From: Theristus sp. LFF4_11
Lineage: Eukaryota; Nematoda; Chromadorea; Monhysterida; Xyalidae
DNA length: 64,000 nt
Assembly (NCBI GenBank): GCA_030248135.1
Contig: JASANC010002767.1
Location: 1-64,000 of the forward strand
Reading direction: 5' to 3'
Positions 26,002 to 36,681 of the stretch are shown here, in pieces. Position numbers and translations under genes: made by a program. A model generated the notes under the pieces. It had not been told where the DNA came from. It was given only the letters and a program-made list of their open reading frames with translations, and did no database searches. The first letter of the stretch is position 1, and the number at the start of each line of letters is the position of its first letter.

Positions 26002-28685
26002 TCAGATCATTGTGCCATTCTGTGGTATGCTGCTGTTTGCTATGCAACGTGCATTGCTGGCCCACTCGGGATAGCTGCCCAGATGAAACATCAGCCAGCC
26101 CCACGCGTGGATGCTTATCAGCACTTCGAACATGCTCAGAAACTGCGATATAGACAGCTTGAGTTTGAGTTTGAAGTTCTGACATGAAGTAATATTTTGA
26201 AGCAAAACGTTGTCTTTGCAGCGAATGAGCAAGCGTGCCGTAGCAGCACCCACATTCATGACACATCCACATTTGATCATGTCGATGACGCGCAACAGGC
26301 CAGACGAGAAGACGATCGCATTCGGGGGCGTGGCCACTGGCAGCATGTACGCAAACGAGGCTGCCTCCGACACCGGCAACGTCAGATAGCTGCAACGCCT
26401 CACGTTATTTCGTGAATTCAAGAAATCTCTATGTACAGCCACTAAAAACACCGAAAAACACAACAGACAGCGGATTGATGCATCGTGTCTCCGCGAGCTT
26501 CAGCACGATCGGCAGCATGATCTGCGAGGTCGCTGTGTTCGATGTGAACTCCGTCAGGTGTGTCATCAGCGCCATGCTGATTATTAGCACCCAGACATTC
26601 GGCACGTCCAGCTGAAAATGAGCTTAATGAGCAATGCAGCTGAATCTTTACCGAACGAGTGCTGTTTAGTCTATCATGCAAAGACACTCCGACTTTTTGC
26701 ATTTTTGAAAGTTCAAAGAGGCAACTGGTTGGCCTTTTAAGCAACAACTCCAGGCACCTAAGTCAAGCGCCGCTAAACTGCAAGCAAAGTGCAACAATCT
26801 TCAATTCCACCTGAAAGTATGAGCGTAACCAAAGAACCGAACCGATGACAGTTTCGCAGCGACCATATTGGACAGGCCGCTCGTCTTTGCTGCCGCTGCC
26901 ATCGCATAGCCGCCTCCCAGCAACAAGATCACACCCCATGGAAAGCTCTTCTCAACACAATTCGCCCAAGTCAACAATGGCTGGTAGGTTGGTGACCTTT
27001 GACGTGGCCAAATGAACAAGAGCAGCACGACTGCGATGATCGCTGGTGTGTCGCTGACGTACTGTGTGCCGCCGAACTTGAACCAAGCACTCCTGCGCGG
27101 CGTTAGCGTCAGTGTTTGCTCGGATTTTTTAAATAATAAAATTTTAGAAAATTGAGAAAATGACAATTGCAAAATTGACCTGACCATCCAGTGAGATCCC
27201 TAGTCAACCAGAGAAACAACGCCACCGAGTACCACGCGAGCACGCTGACCTCAGCGAACGTGATCGGACCCAGTTTCTGGAGTTCCTGTTTCAGCACCTG
27301 GTTGGCGCTTTGCGCTGCGGCACCGGCGGCCGGGCGAAACGCAGCCAGCAGGTGGCGTGGCCCCAGGAACACCAGCTGCAGCCAGAGCCAACTTTGGGTC
27401 ACGTTCAAAATCGCTCCTGTGTGCAAATTGGAAATCGTGCGCGGTGTCGTTCGAAAAACAACACAAAAATCGTGCTACCAGGTCCGTTGTAGGCGAACCA
27501 AGTGCCGTAGTTAATCGGATGCCCCTTCGGATAGTTACTGTCTAGCAATGATTTCATGACGACATTGGGCAGAGTGCCAGTCAGTGTTGCGGTGCCTCCG
27601 ATACTCGCCGAGTACGCCACTGACAACAGTAGACCCTAAGACGTGTGTAAGTTTGCAGCTTTGATAATGCGGTACAGTTTGCAGTGGTCGATTGAGAAAG
27701 GCTGGCTTTCACCTTGCAGAGACTCAAATCGGTGCTGCTGAGATGCTCCGGACTCAGAATCACTTGGTCATGCCTTGCGGTGTCCGATTCCGAATGGACT
27801 CGTTCTGCTGCACCAACCTGGAATTGCTTTTAACGACAACCAAAACGCCAGACGTGCAGACTCAAACACAAACAGTACATAAACGCAATCGCAGGCGCAC
27901 ACCTGGTTGGCGCCGGTGTCTGCGGTGACGGTGTGCAGCTGCAGGGGTGCCGGTGCGACCACAGTGGCCCTTCTCCGTGTGCGGATGTACTCCTCTGCGA
28001 CTGACATCACCACAGGCACCATCATCGCAGACGTCGCTGTGTTGCTGATGAACATCGACAGAAACGCACACGAAATCATGATACCTGCCGAATAGACTAC
28101 ACTGAAATCTGTATATTTGCAGAAAAAAATCCAAAAAAGCTACAACTTTCTCCAACCGAACATCAGTCGACCTGGCACAGCCCCGGTGACGTTCAGAATG
28201 TTCAAAGCAATCCGACGGTGCAGGTTGACTTCCTTGACAGCGACTGCCACGATCAAGCCACCGGTGAACAGCCAGCTGCCATCCTGGAAGCCGTTATTAC
28301 CTTTTTTTCAGAATTTGAAGCTAAAATTGAATTATGAAACATCAAACTTTCAGCAATTCAGCATGTTGGATCATGACTGATGGACAAAACTTACAAACGC
28401 ACTGCGAAAAAGTCAGTCACTCACCGAGAGATACTGCGATGCGACCACTTTTGACGGAGTGACTGCGAGAAGCGGGAATGCAACAAGCGGAATCAAGGCC
28501 GTCACAGGCAACGGAATCACCTCGCTCACCCAGTAGGTCGCCATCACCAGAATCACATAAGCAACTTTGGCAATGTCTTTGCCCTCGCTGGGATGCCATA
28601 GCAGAGCAACCGGCAGAAACACAAATGGGGCTAACAAAAAGACAAGGGGCCGCCAATAGGAGAGCATGTTCTTGCGGAGTTCCAT
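26002..28685 (-). CDS. SLC13 Na+/di-tricarboxylate cotransporter, copy B
   Basis: Tandem paralogue of copy A with the same ten-exon structure: 28685-28425, 28283-28157, 28084-27903, 27817-27713, 27635-27479, 27416-27185, 27092-26843, 26611-26469, 26389-26254 and 26142-26002, giving 577 residues. The start is the ATG at 28685 (MELRKNMLSYWRPL); codons upstream in the frame are probably 5' UTR. It keeps both SNT motifs, GTATLTGTLPN, PWGVILLLGGGYAMA and MLPVATPPNAIVFSSG. Exon 7 is one codon shorter than in copy A, and the exon 4 loop is entirely different in sequence. Exons 3 and 9 are almost identical in DNA to those of copy A. The exon 2 donor (GTTGGA) and exon 9 donor (GTGGGT) are weaker than in copy A. 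The substrate is probably a dicarboxylate or citrate but cannot be fixed from sequence. Confidence 0.95.
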
Positions 28686-28886
28686 TACACAGCGCCCGTG
28701 TTCTCTGATAACGACTGCAACGAAAAGCATTGTCTGGTCAATATAACAGAACAAAAAACGTGTCGTTTATCGTCGGTGCTTTTGTCCGCCTACTTTTTTG
28801 ATAAAACTGCCATTCATTTTTTAAAGTCACCGGTTGCTGGTGCAAACAAACGAAAGCAAGAAAGATTGTGAGATGCAACGGCAGTA

Positions 28887-29518
28887 GGAGAACTGGTACC
28901 CGGAGAACTGGTAACCGGAGAACTGGTACCCGGAGAACTGGTCACCCGGAGAACTGGCACCCTCTAATTTGTGCGTGCGGAGAACTGGTCACCGGAGAAC
29001 TGGTACCCACCTCCAAGAACTATTTATCCAAACTGCACCCTAAATTTAGTTACCCATATCTTTTTCATTTATTTAAAATTAAATAAAAATAATAAATATT
29101 TTTTTATTTTTGTTTTTTCTATTGAAATGAAAAACCGAATAAAGTTTTTACCAAAGATTTCAACAGACATGAGGCTAAAGCAGGCCATTACAAATGTCAT
29201 TTGTTTTCACGTGTTTCTACTGTTCTTTTTGTGAGAATAAAATTTGTCTAATTGATTAAAGTGCATTTGAAATGAGTCAATTTATACAAAACATTATCAT
29301 TACATTTATTAAAATTACAAAATATTTTTATTAATCTAAAAAATAAAATATAACATTCAACAGTAACAGATAGAGGCAGTAAAACACTCCGAAATCACGT
29401 GAAATCAGAGTGGGTACCAGTTCTCCGGTGACCAGTTCTCCGGGTACCAGTTCTCCGCGTGCGTTTGTGAGAGGGTACCAGTTCTCCGGTGACCAGTTCT
29501 CCGGGTACCAGTTCTCCG
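28887..29518. mobile_element. Foldback-like element with arms of 15-bp tandem units
   Basis: The left arm (28887-29009) is a row of ggagaactggtaccc / ggagaactggtcacc units broken by a short spacer (ctctaatttgtgcgtgc). The right arm (29411-29518) is the inverse of the same row with a matching spacer (ctctcacaaacgcacgc read on the minus strand). Between them lie 400 AT-rich bases with no ORF of note. Long inverted repeats built of short tandem repeats are typical of foldback-type transposons. The right arm and centre (29168-29518) recur at 33042-33393. The element's exact ends and target duplication were not settled. Confidence 0.65.
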
Positions 29519-29524
29519 CCACAC

Positions 29525-29841
29525 TTAAAAAATAAGTGACTGATTTACTTCCATTAGCCTCAAAAACCCAACCAAGAGATTCTGTTTGAGGAGGGAAAGT
29601 AATTTTTTGGCACACAGATTGGTATTGGACGATGGTGTTTTGATCCAAACGTGCGGAATACACTGCACATCTTACGCTGTCTAATTTTACGTTTTTTTCC
29701 TTTAAAACGTAGGCGCATTAAATTGAGAAGAAACACGTTTCTTTATTTGTTGACATGCAAACACACACGACAGCAGTCGCATCATGCAGCTTTGCTTGCA
29801 GCGTGTGTTCAATCGAACGGACGTTTTCTTCAAACAACTGT
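29525..29841 (+). repeat. Direct repeat R3, copy 1
   Basis: About 317 bases, from ttaaaaaataagtgactg to the end cttcaaacaactg, recur nearly unchanged at 30205-30524. Differences are a few single bases and a small T-run length change near the 3' end. The copy abuts the foldback-like element. No function is seen; short ORFs in both copies are by-products. Confidence 0.8.
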
Positions 29842-30204
29842 TTATTACAACTTCAAAAGTTTATGACAGTCAAATAGAGAAAATAATGCATACTCTTTTG
29901 TCAATGTTGCATAGCGGACTGGTTTCAAATGTCAAACGAACTGACGTTTTTTTTCAAAGCAAACTTCCCAATCACATGCAATTACACTTTTGCGTTCAAC
30001 TAAAACTTTTTACAAAAAAATGCTGTGCAGTGGCAAAAAGGAGCATGATATGCAAAACTTTGAATGCAAGCAGTAAGAAGAACGAATGTATCAGGTTTGG
30101 TTGGAATCAAGCGCCCCATTTGTGGCGGAATATGTTTGCTTACAACTCCGAACCCCCTCTTTCTTTTTGTGCGAGCTATGCATTCTGCGAAAAAGCTGAC
30201 AGGT

Positions 30205-30524
30205 TTAAAAAATAAGTGACTGATTTACTTCCATTAGCCTCAAAAACCCAACCAAGAGATTCAGTTTGAGGAGGGAAAGTAATTTTTTGGCACACAGATT
30301 GGTATGGACAATGGTGTTTTGATCCAAACGTGCGGAATACACTGCACATCTTACGCTGTCTAATTTTACGTTTTTTTCCTTTAAAACGTAGGCGCATTAA
30401 ATTGAGAAGAAACACGTTTCTTTATTTGCTGACATGCAAACACACACGACAGCAGTCGCATCATGCAGCTTTGCTTGCAGCGTGTGTTCAATCGAACGGA
30501 CGTTTTTTTTCTTCAAACAACTGT
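30205..30524 (+). repeat. Direct repeat R3, copy 2
   Basis: Near-identical second copy of 29525-29841 in the same orientation, separated from it by 363 unrelated bases (29842-30204). Very high identity suggests a recent local duplication or a recently moved element. Confidence 0.8.
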
Positions 30525-30880
30525 CCCAATTAGGGTTTTGGACTGTATGCTCTGCTTGACTGCGCTTCATGTGCTTGGAATTTCAAAAGAAGCTTTAACG
30601 CAATGGGTTGACAATTACTCAAGCAGTTTTTTTCAAATTTCAGACCAAAACCTCATTGGTGCAGAGTCGGGACGAGCCGCTTTGTACGTTGTAATTTTTT
30701 TCTGGGAAAATTGCCAGTTTTCTCATGGCGCAGCTTGTTTTTGAGCACCACACTTGGACAAGACGCCTCGCACCCGGCCCTCGTCTGAAAGTTGTTCTGT
30801 GTGCCCCGTTCGCCCGAGCAAGAAACACATCACAGTGACGCAACACTTGGCTGTGGGGCAACTGGGCGACACCAGGCATC

Positions 30881-30932
30881 AGGGGCCAGTTGTAAGAAAG
30901 CTTAGTGGTTCATTAGCGCTGCACCGAGCTCT
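30881..30932. repeat. Solo terminal inverted repeat, family of the 53.3-53.7 kb element
   Basis: The stretch with ccagttgtaagaaagcttag and a following tagcgctgcacc block aligns with the inverted repeats of the element at 53274-53711 (ccagttttataaaagcttag and tagtgctacacc). No partner arm was found nearby, so it seems a remnant. Confidence 0.5.
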
Positions 30933-31028
30933 TAATTGGGTACACTAAACAACTTATCATAAAAACTGTCACCTGGTTCGTGTGGACGTTGTGTGGGTTG
31001 GTTGACTTTGCATGACAAGTGAGTAGAG

Positions 31029-32918
31029 GATGGCCGAATAAATAAGACAGTCCTTGTTGTATTCTAAATCAAGACGAAATTAGTCCCAAACCAGGAGTTG
31101 CCTTTAATCGGCCATACCGTGCTTTTGGAGCGCTATTTCGGTTGAACACGTTCGGAAAAAAAGGCTATAATCGTAAATGTATGTTCCACATCAGACCAGA
31201 CCACATGGGATAAGAGTGCTCAGCAAATTCAGCTTAAATTTTTGGTTAAAAAACCTCGTTTCAGTATTTGCCACCTACAAAAGCATGAAACCGGAAGAAG
31301 CAGCGGGCGAGATCAGCACGCCTGTTCGATTGGCTCTCTGTGATCCAACCAGGTGCATTTTCGCAGTTTTGTCTCTTTCAAACTGGCTTTGCAGACAACT
31401 TCAACGAACGAAAATGTCGGTCATCTTCAATACTGCTTCAGTTTGGTTTGGCTTTGTTGGCAATGAAAACACGTAGTCTTGCGAATAGGACACAATTTTG
31501 TGACGGTTCTGGGGCTAAACGGAAAACTGCACAACAGCAACATCACTGTGTCTTAACTCATGACGAGTACTCGGTCAATAGAGATGGACTTTTCAGTGGC
31601 TAAACAACAACGCTTTTTTGAAACTCGTATGTAAGTATTACAGTTTCGTCGCCACAAATGAAAGAGGAGAGAGAAATCGTTAGCATCCGCATGTGCCGTC
31701 TGACCACCCGTCAGAGTCTCACCGACGAAAAACGGGCTACTGCACAGCCCGGCATTTGTGGTTGTGGTTGCAGCATGCTTTTTTGTTGTGACGTTTAAAA
31801 ATGCATTGATTGGTACTGGAAATTATTACTTGGATAGCAAAAAATGCTCAGCTGGTGCAACCGAAGGCTTTCGAACGTGGATTGAGTGGTTAGACCAATT
31901 GGAGCGAGACGTCGAGAAGCAGCCAGCTGAGTGTGAAAAGTTGTGTGAGGGCGAAAGGGTCGCAGGTTTGCCTGATTGCTTGAGAAGAAAGTTTTTAGCG
32001 TTTCGGCTTTCGAAAGCCAGCACAGTAGTTGGTGATATTGCCGAGAAATTCTTAACACCAATTTGTCAAACTGTCAAAGCGGAAAATTGCGGTTGTGAGC
32101 TGAGCCTTGGCGGAGAAATGGACACAGGAGGACTGGTCACGGACAACGGGTTGGCTGCTTTTACTTCCGGGACACATGGACACCGGACACCTGATCGGAC
32201 TCCTCGTGACATGCGCCTTTGTAATCAACCAATTTGCACTATGGTTCTCTGCATTTCGCCCCCCCCCCACCGTGGGAACCCTCCTACCAAACTGTTCCGA
32301 TCCGACAGCCATAGTCACAAAGTTTTGTTGAAAATCCTGGTCACGGTCCCCCCTCCCCCGCAGCCATCCCCTCATCTTCGGTACTTAGGGTCCAATTTTC
32401 ATTTTGTCATGAATTTCTCTGAACAACCATTGGAACGAGCAGTCTGAAGGACAGACGAATGAAATCGGAAAACTTGTTCACTGTTTCTTTCAACACAAAT
32501 CAATTTTTAAACGCTTATTTCTAAGAAAATAATCCCAAATTTAGTAAACTGCTTCAAACTTCAAAGATTACACAAGTGGTTCACAAATACAGTGTTATTA
32601 AAAAACATTCCAATATGCATTTTGCATGAGGCACAGCACAGGCTCTGTACGAATCGGTATGGCCGATTAAACATGGCAGCTTTTTTCAGGGTTCAAGGAG
32701 CGCGCAAATTTTGAATGGAAGGAAAAAGACGTTCAGAAACCAAATTGTGTGCCAAATTTGACGCGTTTTTTTAAACTAATGGATTATTCTGTTTATTCTT
32801 TCTCCCCTTCACACATGATTTTGAATTTTGAATGGTATGTTGGTATTTTTGAAAAACACAACTCCTAGTCTGCGACTGATCCCGCCTTGATGGACTGCCT
32901 CATTTATTCGGCCATACT
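31029..32918. mobile_element. ~1.9-kb element with terminal inverted repeats
   Basis: The left end (31029 onward: tggccgaataaataagacag, then tcaagacgaaattagtc and caggagttg) is matched in reverse complement by the right end (back from 32918: tggccgaataaatgaggcag, then tcaaggcgggatcagtc and aggagttg). Most differences are transitions. A second inner pair shares tttaatcggccatacc (about 31103-31118 and the inverse near 32657-32672). The interior carries the 229-codon frame listed separately. The class is not identified; I see no transposase motif. Confidence 0.5.
31758..32447 (+). CDS. Orphan ORF inside the 1.9-kb inverted-repeat element
   Basis: A 229-codon open frame without an early ATG (it opens with GTG). 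Its first half looks protein-like: charged, with regular cysteines (KKCSAG, AECEKLCEGE, LPDCLRRK, PICQTV, ENCGCEL) and a helical WIEWLDQLERDVEK segment. The second half (after about 32100) is low-complexity with proline runs from C-rich DNA and may be read-through. A splice acceptor (ttgcag) ends at about 31773, so the first half could be an exon. No family recognised. Confidence 0.3.
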   Translation: MVVVAACFFVVTFKNALIGTGNYYLDSKKCSAGATEGFRTWIEWLDQLERDVEKQPAECEKLCEGERVAGLPDCLRRKFLAFRLSKASTVVGDIAEKFLTPICQTVKAENCGCELSLGGEMDTGGLVTDNGLAAFTSGTHGHRTPDRTPRDMRLCNQPICTMVLCISPPPHRGNPPTKLFRSDSHSHKVLLKILVTVPPPPQPSPHLRYLGSNFHFVMNFSEQPLERAV

Positions 32919-33041
32919 GTATGTCACATGCGCGAAATCGAAGTTTCCCATATTGTCTGCCACGCTGTGACTAATAGCGTTGACCGTTTTAACTGAAATT
33001 TTAACGCAACGAATGGCAACTACAACGCACAATTAAGGAAG

Positions 33042-33393
33042 CATGAGGCTAAAGTAGGCCATTACAAATGTCATTTGTTTTCACGTGTTTCTACTGTTCT
33101 TTTTGTGAGAATAAAATTTGACTAATTGATTAAAGTGCATTTGAAATGAGTCAATTTATACAAAACATTATCATTACATTTATTAAAATTACAAAATATT
33201 CTTATTAATCTAAAAAATAAAATGTAACATTCAACAGTAACAGATAGAGGCAGTAAAACACTCCGAAATCACGCGAAATCAGAGTGGGTACCAGTTCTCC
33301 GGTGACCAGTTCTCCGGGTACCAGTTCTCCGCGTGCGTTTGTGAGAGGGTACCAGTTCTCCGGTGACCAGTTCTCCGGGTACCAGTTCTCCGC
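33042..33393. repeat. Truncated copy of the foldback-like element
   Basis: This is a near-identical copy of 29168-29518: the AT-rich centre beginning catgaggctaaag and the full right arm of inverted 15-bp units (gggtaccagttctcc / ggtgaccagttctcc). The left tandem-unit arm is absent, so the copy is 5'-truncated or only the right part moved. Confidence 0.75.
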
Positions 33394-33525
33394 CACCCAG
33401 ATGCAACACCTTTCGAGGCCAACAGCGTTCACAAAGAGTGTGATGGTAAGGAAATATTGTAAAAGTCAAATTAGCCAAAATTTGCAATTCACTTTTGTCA
33501 TAATTGCTAGCCATTTGACCGTTCC

Positions 33526-33600
33526 TGTAGCCTGGATAAACGGCTTTTGGTTTTGCTATTGAGCTATTTTTGTGGACCTGGATTCGATTCCCCGTAGATG
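33526..33600 (+). repeat. tRNA-like sequence (SINE head or tRNA relic)
   Basis: tagcctggataaacgg resembles an A-box region and ggattcgattcccc a B-box, about 50 bases apart, as in tRNA promoters. I could not fold a convincing cloverleaf and see no anticodon arm. The body shared by the three SINEs is not evident after it. Confidence 0.35.
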
Positions 33601-34393
33601 TTACTCATTTTCAAGATGCTGTTTCACACGATTTTGTTTCTAATTTTTTCAAAGATGCCAACGTTCGAATAAACTAGCGCTATAAAGGACCAGGGGTTCG
33701 GCTATAAACCATCAACTGTACTCAAGGAAGCTGTTTCGCTGTTGATCGCAATCTTTTTGAACATCGGCAATCCACTGCCATCTGGGCTGCTGATATTAGA
33801 ACTGATTGATGACTGAATAGATAATTAACTTGAATTTTAAAAATGCGAACAGACAGACGAGTGAAAAACAGATATAACAAACTGTACCTTGCCAAAGCGA
33901 ACAATGAATGTGCAGTGAACAATGTGTAATGCAAACATGCAAACATGTACATGCGGTAGAATGCAAACAAGTAAACAGAAATTCATTGCTGAATCAAAAT
34001 TATAAAAAAATACTTCTAAAACTTCGGATTGGAAATGAAAAAACTCGTTTCAAAAAAGGTTGCACTAAAATTCTCGTTTTTCAATGAAAAACTGAAAACT
34101 GTCATTTCTATCATTAATAGTGTAAACTCACTGTGCTCAATGGATAGCAATATATGTTTGTATGTGTGGGGGTGTCAGTCTGCGCGTTACCACTGAGCAA
34201 AAAATTTCAACGTCAAACATTTATTTGCCTTCTGAAGACCAGCATTATGCCTTTGCTGGTGAGCATTTTTTAACATCGACATAAAAATACGTACACACTG
34301 CACTTTTGATCACTTAAAGTTAGATTCATTTATTTTCGAGAAGCCTCAGTTTGCCTAAGACCGTTCATTGAACCACATTCGATTTGAATTGTT
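33601..34393. other. Intergenic downstream of collagen
   Basis: AT-rich, no supported ORF. It should include the collagen 3' UTR (minus strand) close to 34393. Nothing else was identified. Confidence 0.5.
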
Positions 34394-35764
34394 TCACGCC
34401 TTGTCCTTGTACGGATAATACGGCTGTTGTGGCTGTACGACAGCAACGACTGGGTCTAAAAAATAAATTATTCCTATTGTTGTTTTAAAACTGTTAAAAA
34501 TAATTCAGAGTATCTGCGCCTAAAGAAACTGACTTGGCCGACCGCGAGGCGGGCATGGACAGTACTGCGCATCTTCGCCCGGAGCACCGTTGAACCCGCG
34601 CGGGCCCAGAGGACCGCGACCGCCCGGCTGGCCAGGAGGGCCACGGGGACCCTGAACAATTGTTATAATCAGCTTTACTAAACAAACAGTTGAACATTTG
34701 TTTTATTGGTTGGCACATTTGACATCGGCAACGGTTTTCTCAACAACAAATGTTGCCTACCGGCGATCCAACTCGTCCTGCTTCGCCGCGGTTGCCCGGG
34801 TTTCCGGCAAAGCCTCGTTCGCCCGCAGGGCCTCGTTCTCCTGGTGGGCCCTTTGGTCCAGGGTCTCCCTTTGCACCCAAAGTGCCGTCGCGACCGGGCT
34901 CGCCGAGAGGACCAACTTTTCCGGGAATGCCATTGTCGCCAGGTGTGCCCGGGGCACCACGGAAACCGTTGCGGCCGCGTTCTCCGGCACGTCCCGAGTT
35001 GCCCGGAATGCCTTTTGGACCCTGAACTTTTTGAATGGCTGTGTGTTATCTCCATTGGCAAACTTTAAAGTACGCTTGAAGAAAATCTATCGAGCTCATG
35101 AATGACGATACGATGTGAGTGGTTGATACGATCTTCGAAAACCGATGCGTTTACTTGCTGTCCAGAGTTGCCGCTGTGTCCGGGAAGTCCCGGCGGCCCC
35201 CGCGGACAGACGCGACAGCCGCGCGTTGGCTCGTAGGTGATGGGCGGTGCAATGCCGGGCAGTCCCTCTTCACCGGGAGGCCCATTGACGCCTGGCTCCC
35301 CGTCGTTGCCGGGTGTGCCCGGGGCACCTGGAGCTCCTCCAGGGCACACGTTGAATGCGGCACATTCTGCCGAGAATTTCAGATGCAGAGCAATGGACAA
35401 GTTGACATATTTACACTTAGCTCAATCAAACAGTTATGCACTACATGACTCGACGGTGGTTACGTTATTAAAAAAACTGCTGAACATTGACAAAAAACTC
35501 ACGACACTGCGGTCCGAAATCGAGCTGACGCTTTTGACGGGCAGCAGCGTTCGGCACAGCGGGCCTTCCGTGGGCGCCCCGCTTCACGACGACCATATGC
35601 CGCCAGATCTCCCCGGACGTGTGCTCGAACTCGGCCATGTCGAGGGTGAGTTGCGCGTGGATGTCGCTGATTTTCTGCCACAACACCGGCACAAACAGCA
35701 CACAGGCGGCCAACGCACTCACACTCGCCACGACGGCCACGTAACCGACTGCACGGGGCTGCAT
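34394..35764 (-). CDS. Nematode cuticle collagen
   Basis: This is a structural cuticle collagen, secreted by hypodermis and cross-linked in the cuticle. Five exons (35764-35503, 35366-35155, 35021-34761, 34651-34534, 34455-34394) give 304 residues, the usual size for the family. The start ATG at 35764 gives MQPRAVGY followed by a membrane/signal-anchor helix ([17 protein letters not shown]), a helical collagen N-domain (about residues 30-60) and the subtilisin-type site RQKR near residue 78. Cys pairs (CQCAAFNVC) precede Gly-X-Y block 1, then GCRVC, then a long Gly-X-Y run through exons 2-4. The end has YCPCPP and a short Pro/Gln/Tyr tail ([13 protein letters not shown]). The head is shorter than in most Caenorhabditis collagens. 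I chose splicing at 34533 over read-through because it gives a collagen-like tail. It is the best evidence that the source is a nematode. Confidence 0.93.
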
Positions 35765-36681
35765 TTTGCGGCGGTCGCACGGCACTGCTCAAGTTCAGCG
35801 GGCTAAAATTGACATTCTCAACAGACTGTCGCTGAACTTTTGTTATCTGCTGTTAAAAAGGTGAAACCAAGTGCATTTCATATGTATTTGTAGCAGTGAA
35901 AAGCTGTGCGACAATCTGCATCCAATCTGCTTAACCGTCTGATTCAAGTGCAGATTCAAGTCTTCGAGTTTATTCGGACAAAACTGAATAATATTCGAAT
36001 AAATTTCAAAGATGTTTAAAAAGTGAATGTTTTTATACGGTGCAGCAGAAGAAACGGCTGACTGGCCTTGCGTCGTGCACTTCCTCAATGTGTTGGGCAA
36101 TAAAAACACTTGAGCAATAAAAAGTGTCACAGAAGACCGACTTGATTTCGTGGATCTGAACAAGTACAAATTGCACGCTACGAATTTCATTTTGTCACGC
36201 TTTGTTGCCATAAACAATTAACTCGGTGAGTGTACAGAAGACAAGAGGGTGTAAAGAACTTTATTTCGATTTTCATTTTCTTTCGAAAACATTATAGGTA
36301 CTTCTGATTTGATTGACTATAATTTGATAGTGAAAAAATGTTGAGTTAAACATGAAGTTCTACTTTTAAAAGTGCGAGCGCAGTTCGCTTTCACGTGCCT
36401 CGCATCTGCAAAAATTGAGTTGTGTCTGAAGCAACTAAAGTAAAAATAATACGGCCTTGGGGACTATTTCAAGCACTCTATTTAGCACAAGAAGAAGAAC
36501 CATTTGGCTGTGTTTACTGAATTGTTTCTGCTTCAGTACATTTGTGGTTGTTCTTGTTTCGAAACTAGCTTTCTCTGTAATTGTTTTCTTTTTTATTTAG
36601 AGCACCAAGAATGCAATGGGAAAGCAATGTTACAAACAGCTCACAACCAATTACAAATTACAAATACTATCGGAGGGCCAC
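35765..36681. other. Intergenic, collagen promoter side
   Basis: This 0.9 kb lies upstream of the collagen start and downstream of the minus-strand MAM gene. ORF 35843-36217 (minus) has no domain and is K/S/L-rich by composition. No clear TATA or other element was picked out. Confidence 0.5.

Noticed and set aside
28887..29518. CRISPR-like array of 15-mers
   Set aside because: Units are contiguous with no unique spacers, in inverse arms, and in a eukaryotic genome; it is a repeat element.
34678..35061. ORFs on both strands over the collagen exons
   Set aside because: They mirror the GC-rich Gly-X-Y repeats in other frames; only one minus-strand frame has continuous Gly-X-Y and correct splice phases.
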